A stretch of 54,610 nt of DNA from Gloeocapsa sp. PCC 73106 (GTDB lineage Bacteria; Cyanobacteriota; Cyanobacteriia; Cyanobacteriales; Gloeocapsaceae). The translations under genes were made by a program, and so were the position numbers. The first letter of the stretch is position 1. Each line of letters opens with the position of its first letter. The notes under the pieces are model-generated. The model had not been told where the DNA came from and made no database searches. It worked only from the letters and a program-made list of their open reading frames with translations. Of the stretch, positions 16,373-26,014 are shown one piece after another. The stretch covers positions 1 to 54,610 of the forward strand of contig NZ_ALVY01000213.1 in the NCBI RefSeq assembly GCF_000332035.1, in the 5' to 3' direction.

Positions 16373-19300
16373 TTAAAAACCCAGCTCGTATCGCACTTGT
16401 GCCTCGGTAAAAAAGTAATCGTAAGTAATACGTAAAGAGGAACGGCGATCGAGATTATAGACGGTTTCTACGACGGGGTAAACGCGCAAATCCCCTAAAC
16501 CCGCTCTTTGTCCATTGCGACTGATAAATTGTTCCACACTAAAGAGTGAGTCTCGAAGTAGAGGACCGATTAAAAACTGATCCGCGCCCAGTTGTAATAA
16601 TTCTGAGCCTACTTTATTTTGAAAGGCATCAGCTAGTCCGAGAAACTGACCCGCTAAAAGTTCCAAAATCTCGGCTTTAGAACGAATTGGACTACTCGTT
16701 AAGTCCACTGAGGGAGAATTTAAAACATTACCGTTTACTTGACCGCTTTCGGCCATACTAGCTACGGTAACGCAAGTTCCCAATTGTTCCAATAACTCTT
16801 CTGTGTAGAGAAAATATACAATAGTTGGTTCTGAATCAGAACGTAATTGACAAGCTAAGGCGGGATCTCGTCCCAACTCGGGTATGATTTGACTAGCGCG
16901 CCCTTGGAGGCTAACCGTGACTCGAATGCGATTACTTCTAAGACTGAAAAGATCGTCTCTGACTTCATTACTAGCAGGAGACAGTCTATTTTCGTCAGGT
17001 GCTTCAGAAATCGCCGTTTCCATTTTGATATTTAGATCCGGGTTAAGTAACCCTTGATCTGGTCTAAATCTAATTCTACTTGTGTAACGAGGTGCTAAGA
17101 AGAATTGAGTATTCAGAAAAACAATTTCCCCCCTGGTTAGGATAATCTCTCCCAAAGCGCTTATATCTTTAATCTCGCTCAATTCCCCATTGAGAGTTAA
17201 ATCTCCACCAAAATTAAACTGGTACAAGGAAAACTGGCTTATTTCCAGATTCTCAGTTTTAACTTGAAAATCCTCCAGAGTAATGCGAATCGGGGGTTCA
17301 GTTTGTTGATTTCCCAACCATTTCTCTCTCAAATCAGATTTTTGTTCCTCTGCTTGATTATCCGGGAGAAAGACTCTACCGCTAGCTAATGTCACTTCAC
17401 CACCGATTATAGGTTCTAAAGCCGTTCCCTTGAGTAAGATATTTCCCTGTACTTGTCCTTCATATAATCCCTCTAGATCGATGTTGCCTCTAGCGATCGC
17501 AATAGTCAAGGGATTAGAGGTTTCTAGGGGTCGAATCAGAGGAAAAACTCCAGTCACGGACAATTTGATCTTAGATAACTCTCCAGTTAAATTTTCCACT
17601 TTGATAATCTGATTATCCAGTATCACTTGACCATCGATATTTACTTCCGTGTCTAAGACTGCATTCTCAATCACCGCTTCGGTTAAGCGCAATTCACCAT
17701 CGAGATCCAAAGATTCGATTAACTTAGTTAAGTCTAAAGACTCAGACCAATCCAAGGGTAAGCGCGCACTGAGGTCTATTTCCCCATCTCCCGCTTTCCA
17801 GACTAATTGTCCCTGACTCAACACGTCAAGACGCTCAAACACTTGAGAGGATAGTTTAACATCCAGACTGGCGACTCCCTTACCTCCTTCAATATTCGGA
17901 GAGGGGATAGAAGCGTTTACTTGAACCGATTCGGGTACAGTGGTGCGAAACTCAGCGGTCTGGCTATGATCATAGCTAAACTCGCCTTTTAGTTCTGGTA
18001 ATAGGGGTTTACCGCTCAAAACCAGATCCCTGACAGCGATTTCTCCTGCTAAACCAGGGTTAGCTAAACTTCCCGTCAGATTTCCTTGGATTTCGATCAC
18101 TCCCATCAAGTCTAGGGGTAAGGTCACGAATTGATTGATTAAATCTAAAGATAAGTTTTCGATCCGAAACTCAGCTTGCTCTTTTTCCACAGATAATTCC
18201 CCCAAGAAACTGATCACAGCATCTTCTATTTCGATGCGTAGGGGTGCGATCGCTACTACTCCAGACTGGAAAGAACCCTGTAGTACGATTTCTTGAATTG
18301 GAAGTACTTCTTGAGTTTCCCAAACTACCCCTAAAGGTCTTACCACGTCTAACACTGGTGGTCTAGTGCGCCACTGCCAATTTTCCCCTTCAAAGTTAAA
18401 TTCCAATTCTGGTTGAAAGATAGTTCCTGCGAAAACGACCCCACCCCTATATCTTCCTGTGATATCTAACTGTAGAGGGAGATTCCCCTGTGCTGCTTGT
18501 TCTCTTTTTTGTCTTATCTGTTGTTCAACATACCACAAAAGATTAACTTGTTTTGCTACAGTTTCCACTGGTTTGCCGAGCGCTTGAGCTTGAATTTGCA
18601 GCGCGGGAGCATAAACGGGGGGATTGAGCAGACGCAGCACATCATCGAGATTTGACCATTGCAGTGTTTGTAATACATCAGAAACTTCATTTTCATTTAA
18701 GTCTAATTCGCCAGTAAGAGCTCCTGTATCTAAATTTATTCCAGCCTGTAGATTATATTCAGTATTTCTAAATCTTAAGGCACTAGTGACTAGTTGAGCT
18801 TGGGCTTGTTGAGGATCAAAAGCAAAGGCGGTTTCAATCGCATCGACCTTTAAATAACCCACAGATGGCTCAGAGACCATTAGTTCTCCCGTAGTAGCAA
18901 AGCTATCTAAATCCACAATCAAGTCAGCAGTAACGATACCATTGACTACTCCTGGTATACCAAAACTTTCACCAGGAGCGAGATTAAAGATATTGAGAGG
19001 AAAATTACTAACACGACTAACGAGTTTTTGTTCTTGACGCACTCCCGAAACGATGATCGCATCTTGACCTTGACCTTGACGAAACTCGTACCCTGTAGGT
19101 AAATAGGGTAGTTTACACTTCTTGGTATCACAAGCTTCTAAGCTAGCAGCGATAATGTCTTTTTCACCCCTAAGATCGATACTGAGGAATTCACCAGGAG
19201 CGATGAGTACTTCTCCGATGAGTTGAGGGTCGAATTGTCTCCCATTGAAGTTCAGCTCATTAAGCTGTAGATTGCCTGTAAGAGCTAAATTACCTGGAGC

Positions 19301-21742
19301 TAGCGGTTGAGTAAGTAATTGTTGACCCCGCAAATTGCCAATAAAATCTGCTAACCCTTGCAAATTAATAGAGCTGGGTTTTAAAGCGACGGGTATATCT
19401 AGTCGTTTAACGATCGCATCTAGGGGAAGTTCAGCTAAATTAACCAACGCGTCCACATCTAGGTCAACGAAGTCTATTTCTGGTTGAGAATCTTGGAGAG
19501 ATAATTGTACTTCTCCTTGGCTATTAAGAACAGTGTCCCCCATCTGTAGGTCAGCTTGATTGACGGCTACAGCTAGGACAGGATTAGCCTGTAATAGGGG
19601 TGCTAATTCTCCCTGAAGGTTGAGTTGAGCATCTAGGGGAGACTCGATGAACTCGGTTAAAGCCGATAATTGTACTTGACTAGCGTTGATTTCGCTGTTC
19701 CACAAACCCTCACTAATAATAGTGGTGGTGTTCAGTTTTCCCTGGTCATTGATATTGAGGTTCGCTTCAATCTGTCCCTGAAGTTGATTGAGGTTGAAGG
19801 TTTGACCCTGGGGTACTTGTAGCAACGATTCCAAAGGTATAGAGAGATTAGCTTGAGCTTGATCCAGATTGATTTCAGGAGATATAGAAATGAGTTGGGC
19901 TTCTATTTGGCTGCTGAGTTGTCCTTTATTTAAGACGCTATCAAGAGCGATCGCGCCCTGATCTACCCTAAGGTTAAGTTGAGCTGTCCCGGACCAACTG
20001 GCGATCGCCTCTAGGTCAAAGTTGCCTTCGATTTCGGCGTTGAAGCGTTCCAGATCGATTTTACTAGAGGTTAAGTCTGGGGGTAACAAGGGAGTAATCG
20101 GGATATTTTGGCTGTTGAGTTGGGCTGACCAAGTTTGTTCCTTGAGATCGCCGATAGCGTTGACATCTAGATATCCATCCCTTACCCCGATTCGAGTGTT
20201 ATAGAGGTTGATTATCTGATTTTCTAGTAGAATCTCTCCCTGTCCTTGGAAATCGCTGTTCCCTTTGGTCAATTGCCATTGTATTTTACCGGAGGGATTG
20301 GCTAGAGTTCCTTGGATTAAGCCTGAACTTTTGAGATTGTCTAGGGCTAAATCAGGGTAAATTTGATTCAGAGGAAGTTGACTCTTAAGGTTAAAAAGTA
20401 GGGACATATTGCGCCAATCGGGGGTCTTTTTAGCAGCGATCGCTTCACCCACAGAGGTTTCTAACACTCCTGCTAATTGAAGTTCCCCACCCGTTGTAGG
20501 TCGAATCACCAGGTCATTAATCTTAACTTGGTTGAGATCAGCTTCAAAATTACTACTAATTTCGCCGATGGTGACGCGATCAATATTAATGGGAGTTGCA
20601 TTATAGAGAGTTCCCTTAAGTTTAGGGGCTTCTAGAGGTCCGCTAATGTTGATTTGGCTATCGAGTTCACCTGCGATCGCTACGGGCAATTCTATCCCCA
20701 GACTTGCTGTTAGTTCAGGAATATCTATTGTGTCCAGAGTTAGTTGCAATTGATATCCCTGTTGCCAGTCTACCAGTCCAGTCAATTCTCCTCTGAGTTG
20801 TCCTAGACTGAGTTGGGCTTGTGCTATTTCAATAGTTTGTTCTGCCCAAATTATTTCTGCGTCAGCGGTGATCGTTTCTTGGTTGGTGTTTAAATTACCC
20901 TGCAGATTCTCCAGACTAATTCGCCCCTGTCCTCTGGTTTGTTCGATTGTTTCAGAAGGAGCGATCGTCGCTTCGATATCCGCTTGTAATGAGCCCGTAT
21001 TCAGCGTGATGGGATTATTGGGAATCAGACTAAAGATCGGTATCAAGTTCAGTGGATCACTCTGGAGTTGGATTTGACTTTTACCAGTATCTAAAATAGT
21101 ATTGCCTTGGATCTCGATTTCACCTGCGGCGATCGTACTTTTCAGGTCATATTCTAGTTCTTGTTGGGCTTTTTTAGTATATCTACCCGTCCCGTCTACC
21201 TCTATAGCGATGGGACGTTCTGAGGCTTGTGGTTGTAGTTCAATAGCTGCGTTTTCTATTTCTAAACCAATATCTAGTTTAATCGGCAGTTCTGAGGTTT
21301 CCCCTTGTTGCTGAGGCAATTCCAGTTCCACCCATTCACCAGGTGCAGCTTCAGCTAGATAAACATCCAAATCTGCTATTTTGACACGGGCGAACAGGGG
21401 ACGACCAATGAGTATGGGTAAAATATTGTATTTAAGATCGATTGCTTTAATACTCAGCTTATCGGGATCCATATCTGTGGCGGGAATACTCACTCCATTG
21501 ATGGTTATCCTGTTTAAGGATAGGTTGCTGACTTCATCAATCTCCACTGGACGGTTCAGTCTCTGACTCAGTTCTGTTTCTATCCAAATTGGCAAGTTTT
21601 TTTTAAGCCAAATGCGCCCCCCTACATAGACGACTATGCCTACTGCAATTACGCCGCCTGTGGCTATTAGAGTTGAAGGGCGCTTTAGTCCCGCTACCCA
21701 ACGACTCACCAAAGAAGGACTAGGTTCGGGGGTTTGACTCAT
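16373..21742 (-). CDS. TamB-family (DUF490) giant AsmA-like protein
   Basis: A 1789-residue envelope protein. One N-terminal membrane anchor (about residues 22-45, STLIATGGVIAVGIVVYVGG) is followed by a very long series of beta-rich repeats with the shape 'G-x-hydrophobic-D/N' typical of AsmA/TamB bridges. The C-terminal DUF490 region begins near LASGRVFLPDN and ends with YDYFFTEAQVRYELGF, whose terminal aromatic residue is usual for TamB. Such proteins span the periplasm and are linked to lipid transport or outer-membrane biogenesis. It stands alone, 233 bases from desC on the same strand. Confidence 0.92.
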   Translation of the reverse strand: MSQTPEPSPSLVSRWVAGLKRPSTLIATGGVIAVGIVVYVGGRIWLKKNLPIWIETELSQRLNRPVEIDEVSNLSLNRITINGVSIPATDMDPDKLSIKAIDLKYNILPILIGRPLFARVKIADLDVYLAEAAPGEWVELELPQQQGETSELPIKLDIGLEIENAAIELQPQASERPIAIEVDGTGRYTKKAQQELEYDLKSTIAAGEIEIQGNTILDTGKSQIQLQSDPLNLIPIFSLIPNNPITLNTGSLQADIEATIAPSETIEQTRGQGRISLENLQGNLNTNQETITADAEIIWAEQTIEIAQAQLSLGQLRGELTGLVDWQQGYQLQLTLDTIDIPELTASLGIELPVAIAGELDSQINISGPLEAPKLKGTLYNATPINIDRVTIGEISSNFEADLNQVKINDLVIRPTTGGELQLAGVLETSVGEAIAAKKTPDWRNMSLLFNLKSQLPLNQIYPDLALDNLKSSGLIQGTLANPSGKIQWQLTKGNSDFQGQGEILLENQIINLYNTRIGVRDGYLDVNAIGDLKEQTWSAQLNSQNIPITPLLPPDLTSSKIDLERFNAEIEGNFDLEAIASWSGTAQLNLRVDQGAIALDSVLNKGQLSSQIEAQLISISPEINLDQAQANLSIPLESLLQVPQGQTFNLNQLQGQIEANLNINDQGKLNTTTIISEGLWNSEINASQVQLSALTEFIESPLDAQLNLQGELAPLLQANPVLAVAVNQADLQMGDTVLNSQGEVQLSLQDSQPEIDFVDLDVDALVNLAELPLDAIVKRLDIPVALKPSSINLQGLADFIGNLRGQQLLTQPLAPGNLALTGNLQLNELNFNGRQFDPQLIGEVLIAPGEFLSIDLRGEKDIIAASLEACDTKKCKLPYLPTGYEFRQGQGQDAIIVSGVRQEQKLVSRVSNFPLNIFNLAPGESFGIPGVVNGIVTADLIVDLDSFATTGELMVSEPSVGYLKVDAIETAFAFDPQQAQAQLVTSALRFRNTEYNLQAGINLDTGALTGELDLNENEVSDVLQTLQWSNLDDVLRLLNPPVYAPALQIQAQALGKPVETVAKQVNLLWYVEQQIRQKREQAAQGNLPLQLDITGRYRGGVVFAGTIFQPELEFNFEGENWQWRTRPPVLDVVRPLGVVWETQEVLPIQEIVLQGSFQSGVVAIAPLRIEIEDAVISFLGELSVEKEQAEFRIENLSLDLINQFVTLPLDLMGVIEIQGNLTGSLANPGLAGEIAVRDLVLSGKPLLPELKGEFSYDHSQTAEFRTTVPESVQVNASIPSPNIEGGKGVASLDVKLSSQVFERLDVLSQGQLVWKAGDGEIDLSARLPLDWSESLDLTKLIESLDLDGELRLTEAVIENAVLDTEVNIDGQVILDNQIIKVENLTGELSKIKLSVTGVFPLIRPLETSNPLTIAIARGNIDLEGLYEGQVQGNILLKGTALEPIIGGEVTLASGRVFLPDNQAEEQKSDLREKWLGNQQTEPPIRITLEDFQVKTENLEISQFSLYQFNFGGDLTLNGELSEIKDISALGEIILTRGEIVFLNTQFFLAPRYTSRIRFRPDQGLLNPDLNIKMETAISEAPDENRLSPASNEVRDDLFSLRSNRIRVTVSLQGRASQIIPELGRDPALACQLRSDSEPTIVYFLYTEELLEQLGTCVTVASMAESGQVNGNVLNSPSVDLTSSPIRSKAEILELLAGQFLGLADAFQNKVGSELLQLGADQFLIGPLLRDSLFSVEQFISRNGQRAGLGDLRVYPVVETVYNLDRRSSLRITYDYFFTEAQVRYELGF

Positions 21743-21783
21743 GGTTGCTTCCTAACTTTTAGCTTTTAGCATTGTAACTAAGT

Positions 21784-21862
21784 TATAGCGCTACGCGCAG
21801 GGGAAAGGTAGACGTTGTGACTTAATACCTTAAAATTTCAATTGTCCTAAACTTACCTTCTA
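21784..21862 (-). repeat. Partial copy of the dispersed intergenic repeat
   Basis: Read on the minus strand this stretch contains GTTTAGGACAATTGAAA, matching the start of the repeat at 77-95, and a CTTTCCCCTG run further on. The CTCTAGGTT and TTAGGTGTTAGG middle is missing. It is a truncated or strongly diverged copy in the gap between desC and the tamB-like gene. Confidence 0.4.
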
Positions 21863-21912
21863 TTGCTATATCTGTAGTTATAGTAAACTTAAATATAATA
21901 CAAAACCAAATT

Positions 21913-21939
21913 CCCACCCATAGTCATACCATAGGTGGG
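21913..21939 (-). terminator. Probable terminator of desC
   Basis: CCCACC (21913-21918) and GGTGGG (21934-21939) form a 6-bp stem with partial pairing inside the loop, about 40 bases after the desC stop. In the desC direction it is followed by AATTTGGTTTTG, not a clean U-run, so termination is plausible but not certain. Confidence 0.4.
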
Positions 21940-21975
21940 TTAATTGACGAATTTTTATTAATTAAATAAAGAGTC

Positions 21976-22809
21976 TTAAGAACCCGATGCTTCTGGTTCT
22001 GGCAACTTAATATTATTCGCTAGGCCTAAAAACCCTAATAAGCGAATTGTCATCCAAGTCAGATCAATTTCCCACCATTGTAAACCATGACGGGCGGAGT
22101 ATTGATAAGCGTGGTGATTGTTGTGCCAGCCTTCGCCGTAGGTAAGTAAAGCTACCCACCAGCAGTTACGAGAGTCATCTCCCGATTCATGAGTACGATA
22201 GCCAAATTTGTGAGTAGCACTGTTGACAAACCAGGTGCAGTGAAAAACCACTACCAGTCTGACAAAAATTACCCAAATCACCCAAGACCAACCGCCGAAA
22301 TAGAATAAAACTAAACCTAGAACAACTTGAATGGGAATGAAAAATTTTTGACAGAATTGATAAAACGGATCAGAGTTGATGTCTTTAGTGTATCGAAGGA
22401 TGTCTTTATCCGCTGGTATCTGATGAAACATCCAACCCAAATGACTCCACCAGAAACCTTTGTTGGAATCATGGGGATCTAAATCTGTATCAGAGTATTT
22501 GTGGTGAATGCGATGTAAACCAATCCAGTCGATCGGACCACCTTGACAAGCTAATGTCCCGCAAAAAATGAAGAAGTATTCAACTAACTTGGGGGTTTGA
22601 AAACTTCGATGGGCTACTAAACGGTGAAAGCCTAGGGTAATACCTAAAGCTGCTGTAATCCAGTGAAATAAGAGCATTAGACCCACCGCTTGCCAGTTAA
22701 AAAATCTGGGAAACAGGGCTAATAGAGCTACCCCATGGATCAAAAACATATAGATGATTGTTCCCCAATCAAGAGGCAAGGGGTTTTGTTTTGATGTCGC
22801 AATAGTCAT
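21976..22809 (-). CDS. desC: Acyl-lipid delta-9 fatty acid desaturase
   Basis: A 277-residue di-iron membrane desaturase. All three histidine boxes are present: HRLVAH, HRIHH and HNNHH. There are four main hydrophobic segments in the usual two pairs, and the DPHDSNKGFWWSHLGWMF block is typical of cyanobacterial DesC. It introduces the first double bond at C9 of membrane-lipid acyl chains using ferredoxin. Length is normal. It is divergent from the PLP-enzyme gene at 23022. Confidence 0.93.
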   Translation of the reverse strand: MTIATSKQNPLPLDWGTIIYMFLIHGVALLALFPRFFNWQAVGLMLLFHWITAALGITLGFHRLVAHRSFQTPKLVEYFFIFCGTLACQGGPIDWIGLHRIHHKYSDTDLDPHDSNKGFWWSHLGWMFHQIPADKDILRYTKDINSDPFYQFCQKFFIPIQVVLGLVLFYFGGWSWVIWVIFVRLVVVFHCTWFVNSATHKFGYRTHESGDDSRNCWWVALLTYGEGWHNNHHAYQYSARHGLQWWEIDLTWMTIRLLGFLGLANNIKLPEPEASGS

Positions 22810-22875
22810 GTAAACACTCAGAAGTTACAGTCAAGGCTTCAAAAATTTTTTAAAGCACTATACTCGATTCTGTCT

Positions 22876-22926
22876 GAAATTGAGACTCAGGTCAAGAAAA
22901 ATCTCAAAAAAGTTTTACGAGTTTGA
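22876..22926 (+). pseudogene. Degenerate copy of the 5' coding sequence of the downstream gene
   Basis: Bases 22876-22917 match 23082-23123, inside the next gene, at 38 of 42 positions with no gaps. In frame they read EIETQVKKNLKKVL against EIDAQVKENLKKVL in the real protein, then run into TGA (22924-22926). The upstream in-frame bases (KALYSILS) still resemble the protein. This is a remnant of a partial duplication lying in the leader or promoter of the intact gene. Confidence 0.7.
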
Positions 22927-23021
22927 TATTTTTTGCCAAACCGCACCATGTTAACAACTGAATCGTCATCATATATATAGATAATCACGGGTCAGTTTAA
23001 TTTATTCTGAAGAAGCATATC

Positions 23022-24251
23022 ATGATAAGTATCACAAAGTTAATACAAAAAGCAGAAACAGAACTATCGTCGATTTTTGGGGAAATTGACGCTCAGGTCA
23101 AGGAAAATCTCAAAAAAGTCTTAACTGCTTTTCGTGAGCACCGTCTGGGAGCACATCATTTTGCTAGCGTCAGTGGTTATGGACATAATGATCAAGGAAG
23201 AGAAACTCTAGACCAAGTTTTTGCTCAGGTAATGGGTGCAGAAGCGGCTTTAGTAAGGGTGCAAATCGTCTCGGGTACCCACGCGATCGCCTGCGCTCTC
23301 TTTGGCTTACTACGTCCAGGAGATGAACTGCTAGCGGTGATGGGCGCTCCCTACGACACTCTAGAGGAGGTAATTGGTAAACGGGGTAACAATCAAGGCT
23401 CTCTCAGAGATTATCAAATTCAATACCGAGAAATAGATTTAACTGAACAGGGTAGCCTAAATTGGGATGGCTTAGCTAAGGCGATTAAACCCCAAACCCG
23501 AATGGTCTTAATTCAACGTTCCTGTGGTTATACTTGGCGAGAAAGTCTCTCTGTGGCAGAAATAGGTCAAATCGTGGCTGTGGTTAAGCAACAAAACCCT
23601 GAAACTATTTGTTTTGTCGATAACTGTTATGGAGAGTTTGTAGACGCGATCGAGCCCACTGCTGTGGGTGTGGATTTGATGGCGGGGTCTTTAATTAAAA
23701 ACCCGGGAGGAACTATCGTCACCGCAGGAGGTTATCTAGCGGGAAAAGCTGAGTTAGTCGCAGCTGCGGCTTGTCGTCTAACGGCGCCAGGTATTGGGAT
23801 TCATGGTGGTGCGACTTTTGACCAGAATCGTCTACTGTTTCAGGGTTTATTTCTCGCTCCGCAAATGGTGGGAGAAGCGATGAAGGGAAGTCATTTAATC
23901 TCTTACGTCTGCGCTGAATTGGGCTATGAGGTTAACCCTCTACCTTTGGTGAAGCGTCGAGATTTAATTCAAGGGGTAAAATTGGGCTCAAAAGCAAAAT
24001 TAAAGGCTTTTTGTCGAGGTATTCAGAGTAATTCTCCCGTAGGCTCTTATTTAGAACCGATTCCAGCACCTATGCCCGGTTATGAGAGCGAATTAGTGAT
24101 GGCGGGAGGCACTTTTATCGATGGTAGTACTTCTGAATTATCTGCTGATGGCCCACTAAGAGAGCCCTATATCGCTTTTTGTCAGGGGGGTACTCATTGG
24201 ACTCACGTAGCGATCGCCCTAGAAGCTGCTATAGCAGAGATTCACGATTGA
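23022..24251 (+). CDS. Methionine gamma-lyase family PLP enzyme ('aluminium resistance' type)
   Basis: A 409-residue fold-type I PLP protein of the Met_gamma_lyase Pfam family, related to proteins once annotated as aluminium resistance. Recognisable blocks are HHFASVSGYGHNDQGRETLD near the N-terminus, the cofactor aspartate in CFVDNCYGEF and the PLP-lysine region MAGSLIKNPGGT. The enzyme class is clear, but the physiological substrate is not. It starts at ATG 23022 behind a leader that contains a fragment of its own coding sequence. Confidence 0.88.
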   Translation: MISITKLIQKAETELSSIFGEIDAQVKENLKKVLTAFREHRLGAHHFASVSGYGHNDQGRETLDQVFAQVMGAEAALVRVQIVSGTHAIACALFGLLRPGDELLAVMGAPYDTLEEVIGKRGNNQGSLRDYQIQYREIDLTEQGSLNWDGLAKAIKPQTRMVLIQRSCGYTWRESLSVAEIGQIVAVVKQQNPETICFVDNCYGEFVDAIEPTAVGVDLMAGSLIKNPGGTIVTAGGYLAGKAELVAAAACRLTAPGIGIHGGATFDQNRLLFQGLFLAPQMVGEAMKGSHLISYVCAELGYEVNPLPLVKRRDLIQGVKLGSKAKLKAFCRGIQSNSPVGSYLEPIPAPMPGYESELVMAGGTFIDGSTSELSADGPLREPYIAFCQGGTHWTHVAIALEAAIAEIHD

Positions 24252-24791
24252 CTTGTTTTTGTAGTTTTATGGTACAAACAGGGACTAATATCAAATGGAA
24301 ATAATAAAGCTAAAAATGAGGTTGGGTGAACGGGTATTGGGCGACTGGGTGCAGTGGCTAAGCTCAAGTCCGGTTAAATACCCATAATTTTCGAACGATG
24401 AAAAACCACAAAGACACAAAGGACACAAAGTTTTTTATTCTGGTCAATCATCCGGAGCTGATCTAACTTAAGCGCCCCAGCGTCTCTAACACCTTTATTT
24501 TTAGCAAATTTAAATCTATTTCAGATAAGGGCTGAAGAAATTGCCGTTAGGGCGAGAGCCTGCAATATCAGAGAAAGAGACTTAAATCAATACAGAATGG
24601 GTGCTTTTATAGTTTTAGGGGAATGGCGTTGAGGATTAAAGAGTTTTTGTGGCGATCGCGGGGCAACTAGTGACTTCTATAGGCGATCGCGTCTACGCTC
24701 AACTCCTAGATAAATCACTAGCAATGCTTCTATTATAGCACAGAGTCAGATTATAAGTTTTTTAGGTTGAAAACGATCGCACCGGAAGCCA
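24252..24791 (+). other. Gene-free interval of 540 bases
   Basis: No credible gene is seen. The interval holds a CACAAAG-rich stretch (24405-24432), an exact copy (24640-24663) of 24 bases also at 13310-13333, two HIP1 octamers (24653-24660 and 24683-24690), and near its right end (24774-24805) a stretch matching the 3' end of the preceding gene (24211-24242) at 27 of 32 positions. It lies between genes running towards each other. No strong terminator is visible. Confidence 0.6.
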
Positions 24792-26009
24792 CTATAGCAG
24801 AGATTGCCAAATATCCACAAGGTTGTTGACGCTTTGTTCCCATCCATACTGATTTAGTACTTCTATTCTCTTGACTCTCATCTGTTGTCTCAAAACTTCG
24901 TTATCTACTAAGGTTTTGGTTTTTTCAATAAAATCATCGGTGTTTTGGGGAATAAACAGTAGTCCATTATCTCCATCTTTAATACTATCTACTAAACCTC
25001 CTGCTCGAGGAGCAACTACCGGAATTCCTGACGCTAAGGCTTCTAAAACGGTTAACCCTCGGGTTTCTTTTTCTGATGCGGTGATGTAAATATCACTATT
25101 GATTAATAAAGATGGTACTTTCTGTGGATCAACACGTCCTAAAAAATAACTGTTGGGAATAAAATGACTCATTTTGGCTGCTATTTCTTCTTTCATATTT
25201 CCTTCACCTGCAATTAAAAACGCTAAATTTTGACAAGCGATCGCTCTGGTAAATTGCTCAAGAGAATTCAAAATAAAATTCCAGCCCTTATCTGGCGTTA
25301 AGCGACCTAAAAATACTAGTTTTACTTTTTTTTCTAGACCCGCAATATGATAATGTTTAAGGAAATAATCAGGCTCTTTTACCTCCCTTTGGTATTTTTC
25401 TGTTTCCACACCTAGTAATTGAGCATTCAAGACTTTTTTAAAGCCTAGATTAGTTAACTTGTTGGCTGTACTAGGGCTAGAAACTAGGGTCAAATCATAA
25501 CCGTTATAAATCCAGTTACGATGATATCTCATGGTTAATTTTAGACTAGCTAGCATCACTTTAGGAAGCGATAAATAATCGTCTAGATACTCAATAAAAT
25601 TGGTATGAAAAAAACTAACGCAAGGTATTTTAGCTTGGCGAGCAAAGTCTAATCCTGGTCGTTTTAAAAACCCTAACCATAGTCTTTCTGGTTCATCAAC
25701 ATGGATAATATCTGGTTTAAATAATTGCAATTTTTCTAAAACAATTTTATATGAATCAGGGATAACATTGCGTTCAAAATTAAGATTAACAAAAGATATA
25801 CTGGGAAGATTAATAACTCTAATATTGGGGAAAATTTCTCCTACATAATTTTGCCAATCTGGATAAAGATGAGCAATAGGAGCGTAGTCAGGGCAAAAGA
25901 CTAAAACGTGATAACCAAGTTTACTCAAATAGCGCAGTCGATACCAAAGAGTAATACTTACTCCGTCGGTTATGGGTAAAAATCCTGAACTAATAATCGC
26001 AATTCTCAT
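24792..26009 (-). CDS. GT4 family glycosyltransferase
   Basis: A 405-residue GT-B glycosyltransferase. The N-terminal glycine-rich loop lies near ISSGFLPITDGVS. The C-terminal donor domain has VFLGRLTPDKGW and the E-x7-E motif in EKETRGLTVLEALASGIPVV. It resembles GT4 enzymes that mannosylate or glucosylate lipids. It starts 5 bases after the FAAL stop, so the two form an operon. The coupling suggests that it glycosylates a lipid made from the FAAL-activated acyl chain. Confidence 0.88.
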   Translation of the reverse strand: MRIAIISSGFLPITDGVSITLWYRLRYLSKLGYHVLVFCPDYAPIAHLYPDWQNYVGEIFPNIRVINLPSISFVNLNFERNVIPDSYKIVLEKLQLFKPDIIHVDEPERLWLGFLKRPGLDFARQAKIPCVSFFHTNFIEYLDDYLSLPKVMLASLKLTMRYHRNWIYNGYDLTLVSSPSTANKLTNLGFKKVLNAQLLGVETEKYQREVKEPDYFLKHYHIAGLEKKVKLVFLGRLTPDKGWNFILNSLEQFTRAIACQNLAFLIAGEGNMKEEIAAKMSHFIPNSYFLGRVDPQKVPSLLINSDIYITASEKETRGLTVLEALASGIPVVAPRAGGLVDSIKDGDNGLLFIPQNTDDFIEKTKTLVDNEVLRQQMRVKRIEVLNQYGWEQSVNNLVDIWQSLL

Positions 26010-26014
26010 GATTA

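Noticed and set aside
24774-24805. Duplicate of the 3' end of the methionine gamma-lyase-like gene (24211-24242)
   Set aside because: Match is 27 of 32, but it includes a HIP1-type core, and the run ATAGCAGAGATT also occurs by chance in PKS 2 near 49788. Too weak to claim as a real duplication.
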